Source of the DNA: Chersky-840 sp036511675
GTDB taxonomy: Bacteria > Actinomycetota > Acidimicrobiia > Acidimicrobiales > UBA8190
NCBI GenBank assembly: GCA_036511675.1
Contig: DATCBU010000013.1
Span: 1 to 64,000 of the forward strand
DNA: 64,000 nucleotides
Direction: 5' to 3'
Shown here one piece after another: positions 7,489 to 15,232 of the stretch. The translations under genes were made by a program, and so were the position numbers. Numbering within the stretch: position 1 is the stretch's first letter; each line of letters opens with the position of its first letter. The notes beneath the pieces were generated by a model. That model was given only the letters and a program-made list of their open reading frames with translations, had not been told where the DNA came from and did no database searches.

Positions 7489-8058
7489 TCAACACTCACC
7501 GGGAGGATCCGTCGTCCCGATGGGATTCTGGCCTGGGTCCAGGTGATCCGGCATCGGCAAACTGTTCTTGGTAAGGCTGGCGCTCCGCAGGGCCAGGACC
7601 ATGGCCGCATCGATGTCGGGGCGCCGCACCGGTGACCCACAAGCCGAAGCACTTTGGGTTCCCGAGGTGCCTAACAGCATGAGCTGGTCTCGGTCTCGCG
7701 TCATCTGCGCCGGATCTTGCGAACTCTGGTCGGTAACCATGGTGGTCCGGAGGGCCATAACCATGGCCGCATCGATGTCGGGGCGACCAACGAGCGTCAA
7801 TGACTCCCCTTGGTCGTCGTCACCGAGGGGAGGGATTGGCTGGCTCAATGCGGGACTGAACTGTTCGAGTTGGCGAAATGTTTGATCCAATTGTCGGTCA
7901 GAGGTACCAGGCAACAAGCGGTCCACCTCTTGGGCTGGCATTGCAAGATGGACTTTGGACTCGTCCGTAGCTTCAACAGCAACGGAACCCTCGAACCTAC
8001 CGCCGTCGATCTCTGGTGTCTCTTGGAAGGGTTCAGCGGGCCCCGGCATGTGGTCCAT
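7489..8058 (-). CDS. hypothetical protein with duplicated PDIDAAMV motif
   Basis: The 189-residue protein is of unknown family. The start is well supported: GAGGAGAGG lies 8 bases before the ATG. It contains two near-identical blocks, RPDIDAAMVMALRTTMVT and RPDIDAAMVLALRSASLT, 54 codons apart; about 35 of 37 bases match within the core, so the duplication is recent. The rest is acidic and Gln/Pro-rich with no membrane segment and a terminal cysteine. A GCCCC-AAAA-GGGGC hairpin lies directly upstream of the ribosome-binding site. It is divergent from the DUF6131-like gene. Confidence 0.55.
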   Translation of the reverse strand: MDHMPGPAEPFQETPEIDGGRFEGSVAVEATDESKVHLAMPAQEVDRLLPGTSDRQLDQTFRQLEQFSPALSQPIPPLGDDDQGESLTLVGRPDIDAAMVMALRTTMVTDQSSQDPAQMTRDRDQLMLLGTSGTQSASACGSPVRRPDIDAAMVLALRSASLTKNSLPMPDHLDPGQNPIGTTDPPGEC

Positions 8059-8077
8059 GAAATCGCCTCTCCTCGGC

Positions 8078-8091
8078 GCCCCTTTTGGGGC
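8078..8091 (-). promoter_or_regulatory. hairpin just upstream of a ribosome-binding site
   Basis: GCCCC-AAAA-GGGGC on the minus strand sits a few bases before GAGGAGAGG of the 189-residue protein gene. It could be an operator or could modulate translation initiation. Confidence 0.35.
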
Positions 8092-8285
8092 TCGACGTCA
8101 AGGTCTCGGACGACATCATTTGGTGGCCAAACCGGCCTGCGAAGAGAGCATACCCCTACAGAACACACGCGGTACCTTACGGTCGGTCGATCGTGCTGGT
8201 GGAAGTCTGGGAACGGCCCGAAAGGATCGAGCAGAAAGTCGACAAGGGCCAAGGATGCGGTGCATCGGAGTAGTTGGCTGACTGG

Positions 8286-8303
8286 TCAGGACTTTCGGCC
8301 CTA
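8286..8303 (+). promoter_or_regulatory. DosR-box-like motif before DUF6131-like gene, copy 1
   Basis: AGGACTTTCGGCCCTA resembles the GGGACTTTNGGCCCT form of mycobacterial DosR/DevR boxes. A related 16-mer, GGAACTTTGGGCCCTA, lies at 22925-22940 before the paralogous gene. A possible -10 (TATAGC at 8316-8321) follows. DosR control is inference; no DosR gene is identified in the window. Confidence 0.4.
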
Positions 8304-8371
8304 TTCCATACTGCCTATAGCTGTGACGCTCCACATGGACCGCTGAAGCGATAAGCGGCCCGGGAGGCTTC

Positions 8372-8527
8372 ATGATCATCTTCGGCTTAGTGCTTCTGAT
8401 CATTGGGTTCGTCGCAATGATCCCCATTGTGTGGTCAATCGGGGTCATCGTGCTTGTGGTAGGTCTGATCCTCACGCTTCTCGGAGCATTGGGCCACGCC
8501 GTCGGAGGCCGACGACACTATTACTAA
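8372..8527 (+). CDS. DUF6131-like small membrane protein, copy 1
   Basis: A 51-residue protein starts MIIFGLVLLIIGFVA, has two membrane segments and ends GHAVGGRRHYY, the form of the actinobacterial DUF6131 family. GGGAGG precedes the ATG by 5 bases. The paralogue at 23015-23170 differs at 8 of 51 residues. Function is unknown. The conserved basic and aromatic C-terminus is probably cytoplasmic. The shared upstream box suggests co-regulation of both copies. Confidence 0.8.
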   Translation: MIIFGLVLLIIGFVAMIPIVWSIGVIVLVVGLILTLLGALGHAVGGRRHYY

Positions 8528-8641
8528 CCCGGAACGTCGGCCTGGCTCGGTCCGCCACCGGTAAGACCGATCACCCAAGCCTCGAGTGTGTTCAGTTGCA
8601 GCAGTAGGGAGAGACACCCATTGATCGAGGAAAGAGGCCTC

Positions 8642-8854
8642 ATGACTGAGCCCACCCGGCCAACACGTCCGAGCACTGAGACTCGCGAGGCCGAGCGCGC
8701 CGAAGCGCAGGTGACACACGAGTCCGACCGTGCTCCGACGCCTCAAGAAGATGCCGCGGCCGAGGCACGAGAGGTCGATCCCGACGTCGCCGAGCACGAA
8801 AAGGAAATGCTCGAACGTGGCGCCCACCAGAGGGGCGAGGGCCGCCTCCCGTAG
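8642..8854 (+). CDS. small acidic hypothetical protein
   Basis: The 70-residue product reads MTEPTRPTRPSTETREAERA and ends with EVDPDVAEHEKEMLERGA. It is highly charged and probably disordered or helical, with no membrane segment. Similar short acidic proteins are common in actinobacteria, but no function is known to me. The ATG at 8642 is preceded by GAGGAAAGAGG; a longer in-frame start at 8588 has no such site. It lies 114 bases after the DUF6131-like gene on the same strand and may share its stress context. Confidence 0.6.
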   Translation: MTEPTRPTRPSTETREAERAEAQVTHESDRAPTPQEDAAAEAREVDPDVAEHEKEMLERGAHQRGEGRLP

Positions 8855-9190
8855 CCCAGCTGCCCGCCACTAGGAACATCAGGGGGCGCCACCCGCGACC
8901 TCGACTGTCCGCCGAATAGCATTCGGGAGCCATGTTCCGAGGTCTCTTCGGCACGGATACTTCCCGCTGGCCCGGGGATCAAACCCCGCGAGGCGCTTCC
9001 TGTGCCCGTCGCCCACCCCTGAGCCTTCGAGCTACTGGTTCGGGCGACAGATCGAATTCGCCGTGTTCCGCTCATTCAGGCGGTCACTTGACGCAGCCGC
9101 CAGATGGGACAAGCGGCAAATGGGTCATCAAGAAGGCATCCAGGTTCGCGCATGCGCAAAATGCTTGCTCAGGAGGCATGCTAAGGCCCG
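8855..9190. other. intergenic region upstream of the aquaporin gene
   Basis: No gene is seen. The perfect palindrome GCGCATGCGC at 9148-9157 lies 34 bases before the aquaporin start and could be an operator. Confidence 0.4.
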
Positions 9191-10003
9191 ATGAGCGAGC
9201 AAGCAGAGCTGTCTACGGCTGACCGAATCACACTAGCTTCGCGCGGCCCATTCGAAGGAGAGCCAGAGTGGGTGCGGCATCCCCACGATCGGGCCTTCGA
9301 ATGGCGTCGCCTGTTCTCCGAATTCTTCGGCACGTTCCTTCTCGTGGCGGTGGCCGCCGGTGGTCCGGTCGTGAATGCAGTCCACCACGGTCAAGTTCCC
9401 GTCGATGCGCAGGTCGTGGCGCCCGGCTTGATGGTGATGGCCATCATCTACTTCATGGGCATGGTGAGTGGGGCTCATTTGAACCCCGCCGTCACGCTTT
9501 CGTTCGCGGCGCGAGGCGACTTTCCGTGGCCTCGCGTTCCCGGATACCTCGTTGCCCAGGTCGTCGGTGCAACCACCGCTGCCGCGTTCTTGCGTGGTCT
9601 ATTCGGCGATGTCGCCCATCTCGGTGCCACTGTTCCGGGCATTGGTACCGCACTGTGGAAGTCAGCGATCATCGAAGGTCTACTCACGCTCGGGCTCGTC
9701 AGCGTCATTCTCGGGACTGCATCAGGTGCCCGTAACGTCGGTGCCAACGCCGCGATCGGTATTGGCGGATACATCGCCCTGAGCGGCCTGTGGGCCGCTC
9801 CGCTCACGGGTGCATCAATGAACCCTGCTCGATCGTTCGGCCCCGAACTTGTCAGTGGGCACTGGCAAGGTTGGTGGATCTACCTGGTCGGACCGATCCT
9901 CGGCGGGCTATTCGCCGTGGGCGTGGCCTGGGTCTTGAGGGGTCCGCCGAGCACGACCGCTGCTGCAGTGGCCCAGGGAGATGAGCACGACCCTGCAAGC
10001 TGA
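9191..10003 (+). CDS. MIP-family aquaporin/aquaglyceroporin
   Basis: The 270-residue membrane channel has six hydrophobic helices and both NPA boxes: HLNPAVTL (NPA at 98-100) and SMNPARSFGPEL (NPA at 211-213, followed by the selectivity-filter Arg214). The spacing and length are standard for the family. It mediates passive flow of water or small neutral solutes. An extended hydrophilic N-terminus of about 35 residues precedes TM1. The ribosome-binding site is weak (AAGGCCCG). Its setting among osmotic and envelope stress-like genes fits, but water versus glycerol selectivity cannot be decided. Confidence 0.9.
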   Translation: MSEQAELSTADRITLASRGPFEGEPEWVRHPHDRAFEWRRLFSEFFGTFLLVAVAAGGPVVNAVHHGQVPVDAQVVAPGLMVMAIIYFMGMVSGAHLNPAVTLSFAARGDFPWPRVPGYLVAQVVGATTAAAFLRGLFGDVAHLGATVPGIGTALWKSAIIEGLLTLGLVSVILGTASGARNVGANAAIGIGGYIALSGLWAAPLTGASMNPARSFGPELVSGHWQGWWIYLVGPILGGLFAVGVAWVLRGPPSTTAAAVAQGDEHDPAS

Positions 10004-11038
10004 TGATCAACCTGAGCAGCAAGACCTCTCTGCTGCCCATACGTACTTGCCGCTCCTAGGGGGAGGCTCTATGGCGCGCCGCCCGATAGAGCATCGTCAG
10101 GTCTGGCCAGAGATGGTGTTTGATGACTGCAGTTCTCGGTACCTCCCCTGAAGGTTGAGGACCTCGTGAGGAGGGATGGCGACTACGAGCCGAATCGAGG
10201 TGGCGGCCCCGGCTACGACTACGACCGGACGCAATCGATGTCAGAGTGCCATCTCCGTGCCCCGACTGCACTGGGGCGTCGAACCCGCAATGCGGACAGT
10301 CAAGCGCGGTGATGCAGGTCACGAACGACGTGTGGTGACTGAACCACATTTCCAAGGGCAGATTTCTTGGACAAGTGTCCCTCGTACAGGTGACGGCGTC
10401 GTCCCGGTGGACCACGACGGTCCCCAAACACTCACGTAATGGCATAGCTCCCATCGTTCCCCCTCTTAACGCGTCACCTCACACACGGGATGTCTGGCCT
10501 CGAACCGCGGAGTCACTGGCTCCACCGACCAGAACAACCAGGTATCCACAACGGCTTCCCCAGTGCCGTTGGAATGCTCACCTGCTACTTATGGACAACA
10601 ACAGAACACGCTGGCGTATTTCCTTGCAGGGTTGGTGATCGAAGGTCCATGCACCTGGCGAACTGGAACTCGTCACAGGGATCGAACTAACCGTCATCGC
10701 AGTGCGACGGCTGATGCAGCGTCGTTCGAGTCGACGACACCGAATTAACCCACACACAGAGTCCTCTGTCCGACCGTAGTTTCGAGCCGGAATAACCATC
10801 ATGCCGTTGTGCTCTAGTTGTCGCAACCACTTCGTGCCACAGTTGAAGTGTCCTGCCCCCCGATGGGGCGGTTCGGGGGCTACGTCCCCATCGGGGTCAG
10901 GCGTTCCTGTGGCAAGTTGCGATCTGGTTGGATTTCCAACCTCTCGTTTGCCCGAACGGCTCCTTGCTCAGCGTCGAGCCACAGTGGTTCTTGGACCGCA
11001 CGCCACATGACGCTCGTGGGGTCAGAAGGTGAAAGACG
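10004..11038. other. about 1 kb with no firm gene
   Basis: A minus-strand frame ending at 10056 includes TALDCPHCGFDAPVQSGHGD and has reasonable codon use between about 10350 and 10150, so a small zinc-binding protein or relic is possible, but the start and C-terminus are unconvincing. The rest shows only the hairpin at 10852-10901. Confidence 0.35.
10852..10901. repeat. long hairpin
   Basis: CCTGCCCCCCGATGGGG and CCCCATCGGGGTCAGG pair over about 15 bases around a 17-base loop. There is no T-tract on either side. It may be a terminator, an RNA element, or a dispersed palindrome; it stands about 140 bases before the small zinc-finger gene. Confidence 0.45.
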
Positions 11039-11233
11039 ATGAATGTACGCACGCAGACGGTAGGCGGAGAGGTATACAACGACCATGATCGGCCTCCAAG
11101 GAGGTTCTCGCCGGGACGGGTGTGCGCGGAGCACGACTGTGGTGTGCACGTCTCGATCTACAACGCGAGCGACTACTGCTCGCTGCACGAGGTAAAAATG
11201 GCACCTCGTATTCGGGGTAAGAAGGTCAGGTGA
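11039..11233 (+). CDS. small zinc-finger-like protein
   Basis: The 64-residue basic protein contains CAEHDCGVHVSIYNASDYC followed by SLHE: a C-x4-C ... C-x2-H pattern around an SIYN core found in many short actinobacterial proteins. The ligands suggest one bound zinc ion. GGTGAAAG precedes the ATG. The C-terminus is Arg/Lys-rich, compatible with nucleic-acid binding, but no function is established. It points toward the minus-strand repeat-protein relic. Confidence 0.55.
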   Translation: MNVRTQTVGGEVYNDHDRPPRRFSPGRVCAEHDCGVHVSIYNASDYCSLHEVKMAPRIRGKKVR

Positions 11234-11262
11234 CCTCGGGAGCAGGGGCATAGGACATTCCG

Positions 11263-11496
11263 TCACATATCCACAGCCATTCCGACAATGGGCGCACTGA
11301 GATAGCTCCCACCCATCGACCCCTGGAACTGAGCATCGCCAAAGTTCAAGATCCCTCTGTCGGAACCCACGAACCAGTATCCACCGGCATCGCGGGTTTC
11401 AGTCATCCCAACAATGGATGCGTCGAGAGCAGATCCACCCATCGAGCATGGCGATGGAGCGTCCCCCGATGACTGGTGTTCATTGACGACGATCAC
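11263..11496 (-). pseudogene. relic of a GYW..FGDA repeat protein
   Basis: The 77-residue frame contains GGYWFVGSDRGILNFGDAQF, then GSMGGSYLSAPIVGM, and a partial preceding unit, SMGGSALDASIVGM. These match the roughly 45-residue repeats of large exported proteins abundant in Acidimicrobiia, which normally hold many units behind a signal peptide. Here only about one and a half units remain. There is no secretion signal, and the first codons overlap the neighbouring gene, so this is a truncated remnant rather than a functional gene. Confidence 0.6.
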
Positions 11497-11764
11497 GGTA
11501 GGACCTGGCTATCTCCCGTAGTGGTTGCTGACGTCTCTCCATACGGACATCGTCGAACGTGAACACGTCGGGGAAGACTTGACCATCTGAAAGTCGCCTT
11601 ATGCGGTAGCCGTCAATGAGCACCTCTGCTACCTCGAAGCCGGTGCTCCAATCTCCGAGAAAGCGATTCCGCACGTAGACCCTCGTCCCCACATCCAGCG
11701 TCGAAACCGGATCGTCGTTCAGGGTGAACGTCTGATGGACGTCATGGGACTTGTCATGATTCAC
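11480..11764 (-). CDS. conserved hypothetical protein, SH3-like fold possible
   Basis: The 94-residue product has the core VGTRVYVRNRFLGDWSTGFE, then VAEVLIDGYRIRRLSDG, and an Arg-rich tail. The short beta-rich pattern with GDW and GYRIRR resembles small actinobacterial proteins with a Tudor/SH3-like barrel; this is structural inference only. GTG at 11764 is preceded by AAGGTGG. Its 3' end overlaps the repeat-protein relic by 17 bases, suggesting a deletion joined them. Confidence 0.6.
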   Translation of the reverse strand: MNHDKSHDVHQTFTLNDDPVSTLDVGTRVYVRNRFLGDWSTGFEVAEVLIDGYRIRRLSDGQVFPDVFTFDDVRMERRQQPLREIARSYRDRRQ

Positions 11765-11796
11765 ACTGCCACCTTCCGGCCTCCCGGAGCTTTCGG

Positions 11797-12080
11797 CTAT
11801 GGAAGCGCCACCGACTCCCCGGCGGTGCTCACCGAGGCCTTGGGCATGGAACTGCGGTCACCGATAACCACATCGGTCGCTCCGATCTGAGCGCGAGCCG
11901 TGGTCCAGAACTCCGACCAGTAGCCGCGCCAGTCCGAGGACCCGAGCCCCACGCCAGGGCAGCGATTCCGAGCCCACCCACGACTATCCGGCGCACGGAC
12001 AGAGGATCGACAAGCTGGGCATGGTCCTTTAGGTGTCCCGGATCAAGTGGCATCTCCGCCGATGCCGCATCGGCCCGCAT
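11797..12080 (-). pseudogene. possible frameshifted small membrane protein
   Basis: The frame from 12080 reads LVDPLSVRRIVVGGLGIAAL and AWGS and then becomes low-complexity. In a second frame, DWRGYWSEFWTTARAQIGA continues to a TAG at 11797-11799. Joined near 11940, the segments make a plausible protein with one hydrophobic helix and an aromatic C-terminal helix. I do not recognise the family. The frameshift reading is an inference from codon use and sequence character. Confidence 0.3.
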
Positions 12081-12232
12081 CCCCCTGGATCATGGGTTTC
12101 AAGGGGCCATTCGATATGACCATCTTGTTGGGGATGGGCCTGGGGGTGTCAGGATGGTTCGGGGGTGGCAGGGCGGAGCAACGGCAGGCGGGGGAACCAG
12201 CACAGCGGACTTCGCACTCCCCAGCTCTCAGT

Positions 12233-12278
12233 CCTGCGCCGCTCCGAGGACGTCGTCTCGGAGCGGAGGAGGCGCAGG
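12233..12278 (-). terminator. large hairpin downstream of receiver gene
   Basis: CCTGCGCC and GGCGCAGG form the outer stem. CCGCTCCGAG and CTCGGAGCGG form a perfect 10-bp inner stem around an 8-base loop. It lies about 60 bases after the stop of the response-regulator gene; no T-tract follows, as is common in high-GC actinobacteria. Confidence 0.5.
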
Positions 12279-12335
12279 AGCTTACTTAACGAACTTGGAC
12301 GGCCCTGTGTCCCATTGGAATCTTGTTGAACTTGC

Positions 12336-13040
12336 TCACGGCCCCTGACTTCGTTCGCACGAGCTGGCTCGTGCGCGAACCTGGGCGGCGGCAGCCGTGG
12401 CCGCGATAAGGCGAATGGGAGATACCGGTTTGTGTAGGCACTCGACAATCGTTGATCCGAAGCGTCTCAGTATCTCAGCTGCATCCCACTCCCCAAAAGC
12501 CGAGCACACCACGACGGCAGGGGATTCATCGAGCTCTTCCAGCAGGGTGGGGCCGTCCATGCGGGGGAGTCCTAGATCAAGAATCATGACGTCGATCTCG
12601 TTCTTGCGTAGCCTCTCGAGAGCCTCGATACCATCGGCGGCTCTGACGACCACGTAGCCCTCAGCTCGAAGAATCGCGACCGTGGTGTCTTGTACGTCCT
12701 TCTGGTCATCAACGACGAGCACCCGAGGGGAACTGTGGGCGCCCTTGATGAGTTGCACTGCTGGTCGCTCGACTCCCTCAGCATCGCGTGATCGACGCGG
12801 TCGAAGCTCGTCGGAGCTGGCTTGATTTGCGACGCGTGGTCCGCTCCTGTTGATTCCAGCGATGCGGGCGGAGATCATTGGTGTCATGTGGTGGTCAAGA
12901 AGGCGAGTCCGCATGAAGGGCCTTGCTAGTGTCAGTTCGTTCCGGCACACGGGGCAAAGGGCGAGATCGTCGCTTCCGGCGGGATTGGAAAGTCGGAGAC
13001 AGTTTCCGCATCGTCGGTCGGATGCCACGACGGTAGCCAC
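12336..13040 (-). CDS. zinc-ribbon plus response-regulator receiver protein
   Basis: I choose the GTG at 13040, with GGAGG 8 bases upstream, giving 234 residues; an upstream ATG at 13130 lacks support. The N-terminus holds two Cys pairs (CGNCLRL, CPVCRN), a likely zinc ribbon. A receiver domain follows a linker: RVLVVDDQKDVQD, phospho-acceptor Asp in MILDLGLPRMDG, and Lys in HKPV. No output domain follows, so it is a stand-alone receiver with an N-terminal metal site. A partner kinase is not evident. A strong hairpin lies downstream. Confidence 0.75.
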   Translation of the reverse strand: MATVVASDRRCGNCLRLSNPAGSDDLALCPVCRNELTLARPFMRTRLLDHHMTPMISARIAGINRSGPRVANQASSDELRPRRSRDAEGVERPAVQLIKGAHSSPRVLVVDDQKDVQDTTVAILRAEGYVVVRAADGIEALERLRKNEIDVMILDLGLPRMDGPTLLEELDESPAVVVCSAFGEWDAAEILRRFGSTIVECLHKPVSPIRLIAATAAAAQVRARASSCERSQGP

Positions 13041-13218
13041 GTTGGTCACCTCCCGAACCACCCCCTGTGGGTGGGAGTGTGTCCTACACACCTTGGTACA
13101 TATAGAACACCTCGGGAATCGAGGAACCACCTAGAAGATCTAGGGGATTCCACCTGACCCTAAGGAATGCGACACGCGGGTGAAGGAAGATTGACCGTTT
13201 GGTTGCAGTCCCCGGGGG

Positions 13219-13875
13219 TCAAGAGTCAAGGAACCGCAGGACGGCCAGGACGCGGCGGTGATCAGACTGCGACTCTGGCAGGTCAAACTTCGTAAAGATA
13301 TTGGTCACATGCTTTTCCACGGTGCCTTCGGAGATCTCGAAGGCACCGGCGATGGCGGCGTTCGAACGACCCTCGGCCATGAGGGAGAGCACGTCCCTCT
13401 CCCGCGCTGTGAGGACCGAGATCGAGCCCGTGCGGCGTGACGCCCCGAGGAGCTGGGTGATTACTTCCGGGTCGAGGGCCGTCCCTCCCGATGCCACCCG
13501 GGACAGGGCCTCGACGAATTCGCTCACGTCGGCCACGCGGTCCTTCAAGAGGTAGCCGATCCCCGAAGCATCGTCGGCCAGCAGTTCGGCGGCGTATCTG
13601 GTCTCGACGTACTGGGAGAACATCAGGATCCCCAGTCCCTTGTGCAATCGACGGAGGTCCAGGGCGGCCCGCAGTCCTTCGTCGGTGAAGGTAGGGGGCA
13701 TCCGGATGTCGACGATGGCCACGTCGGGCGCGTTCTCGTCGACCGAACGGCGAAGCGCGTCAGCGTCGCCCACGGCGTCAGCCACCACAAAATCGCGATC
13801 CACGAGCAGCTGGACCAGGCCGTCGCGCAGGATGGCGGAGTCCTCGGCAATCACGACGCGTATGGGCCCGGCCAT
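13219..13875 (-). CDS. NarL/LuxR-family response regulator
   Basis: The 218-residue product has a receiver domain (VVIAEDSAILRDGLVQLL, Asp in VAIVDIRMPP) and a C-terminal LuxR helix-turn-helix (LTARERDVLSLMAEGRSNAA, then EISEGTVEKHVTNIF). The ATG overlaps the stop of the kinase gene by one base (TGATG), so the two are translationally coupled. It is the last gene of an ABC ATPase - permease - kinase - regulator operon, an arrangement common for exporters controlled by their own two-component pair. Confidence 0.9.
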   Translation of the reverse strand: MAGPIRVVIAEDSAILRDGLVQLLVDRDFVVADAVGDADALRRSVDENAPDVAIVDIRMPPTFTDEGLRAALDLRRLHKGLGILMFSQYVETRYAAELLADDASGIGYLLKDRVADVSEFVEALSRVASGGTALDPEVITQLLGASRRTGSISVLTARERDVLSLMAEGRSNAAIAGAFEISEGTVEKHVTNIFTKFDLPESQSDHRRVLAVLRFLDS

Positions 13876-15227
13876 CAGGCGTGCAACGGCAAGTCGACGG
13901 TGACAACGGTCGGGCCTTGGACGGGGCTCACGATCTCGATCCGTCCGTCGACGGCGTGGACCCTGTCGCGGAGCCCGCTCAGTCCGCTCGATGACGATCC
14001 CAGATCCGAGAGCTGCGCCCCGCCGGTCCCGTCGTCGCGCACGACCAGGCGCAACCATCCGCCGTGTTGCGTGCAGCGGATAGATGCCCGGGAGGCTCGG
14101 GCGTGCTGCGCCACATTGGCTAGGAGCTCGGCCACGCAAAAATAGGCGATCGACTCGATGGCGGGCGTGGGCCGGTCGCCGAGCGCCACCGTGAGATCGG
14201 TGGGGACGGTGCTCCTCGCCGCCAGGGTGGACAGGGCGCCCTCGAGTCCTACGTCGAGGGCGGGAGGGTGGATCCCCCGGGCCAGGTCCCGCAATTCGAC
14301 GATGGCCTCCTTGGCTCCCCGGTGGGCGTCGTTGACCAACTCGACCACCTGGTCGAGATCCAGGTGGTCCGGATCGGCCAGCTTCTCCTTCACCATCCCG
14401 AGCCGCATGGCCAGGGCCACCAGTTGCGCCTGGGTGCCGTCGTGGAGATCACGTTCGATACGACGGAGTGTCGCGGCCGAGGCGTCGACGGTCTGCGCCC
14501 TGGCGTGCTCAAGAGAGCGCACGCGAATGGACACGGCGTCTGGGCCAAGCAGAGCCCGCATCAGGAGCCGGTCGACTGTGACCACGACCCGCGTCGGCCA
14601 GGGCGCCACGAAGACGAGGACGACACCAATGATGAAAACGGCGACGCGGTGGAACCCGCCGATCTCGGGCGATAACAGTCTCGCCGGGAGAAAGACCCGT
14701 GGCAGTCCGAATACGGCGGGCTGCTCGCCCCCTCCCCACGGGGTGACGAGGCAGCTGACGGCGTCGAACCACACGCTGAAGGCGGTGAGGATCCCGAGGA
14801 AGGCCAGCAGGACCTTCAGGGCCAGATAGGCGACGCTTCGCCAAGCCGTTCGGTCGCGTAGGGCCGACTGGATCCAACCGAGGAACCCTGGTCGGGGGGC
14901 GAAGAGCCCCGGTTCCTCGATCCGCTCGTCGAGCAGAACGCGGGCCATATGCCGTTGGACGTTCCCGATCCTCCTCGCGCCCCGGAGTGACAGACCGATG
15001 ATGGCGAGGCCCAGGAACGTGACGATCAGGACGACGCCCGCCGCCATGGTGAACAGGACGAAGGCAAGTCCCGCAGCAGCCAGGGCGGAACCGACCACCA
15101 AGAACAAGAGCTCCTGCCCCGTCCGTCGGGTGAACGGGGTCCGCGCCACGGTGCGGGCGATGTGACGGAGGCGAACCTCGAGCTCGTCAGAGACCACGAT
15201 CCATTTCGCCGATTCCATCACAGGCAT
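13875..15227 (-). CDS. sensor histidine kinase, HisKA_3 type
   Basis: The 450-residue membrane kinase starts at an ATG five bases after the permease stop with GAGG in between. It has about four to six membrane segments in the first 220 residues. The dimerisation/phospho-acceptor box is RRIERDLHDGTQAQLVALAM with the conserved His. A HATPase domain carries the N-box ELLANVAQHA and G-box SGLSGLRDRV. No large periplasmic sensor is seen, so it probably senses in the membrane, perhaps via the adjacent exporter. It pairs with the downstream LuxR-type regulator. Confidence 0.9.
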   Translation of the reverse strand: MPVMESAKWIVVSDELEVRLRHIARTVARTPFTRRTGQELLFLVVGSALAAAGLAFVLFTMAAGVVLIVTFLGLAIIGLSLRGARRIGNVQRHMARVLLDERIEEPGLFAPRPGFLGWIQSALRDRTAWRSVAYLALKVLLAFLGILTAFSVWFDAVSCLVTPWGGGEQPAVFGLPRVFLPARLLSPEIGGFHRVAVFIIGVVLVFVAPWPTRVVVTVDRLLMRALLGPDAVSIRVRSLEHARAQTVDASAATLRRIERDLHDGTQAQLVALAMRLGMVKEKLADPDHLDLDQVVELVNDAHRGAKEAIVELRDLARGIHPPALDVGLEGALSTLAARSTVPTDLTVALGDRPTPAIESIAYFCVAELLANVAQHARASRASIRCTQHGGWLRLVVRDDGTGGAQLSDLGSSSSGLSGLRDRVHAVDGRIEIVSPVQGPTVVTVDLPLHA

Positions 15228-15232
15228 TGACC

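Noticed and set aside
10176..10439. 87-codon plus-strand frame behind GAGGAGGG
   Set aside because: The purine run abuts the ATG with almost no spacer, and the product has no family features or coding-like codon use.
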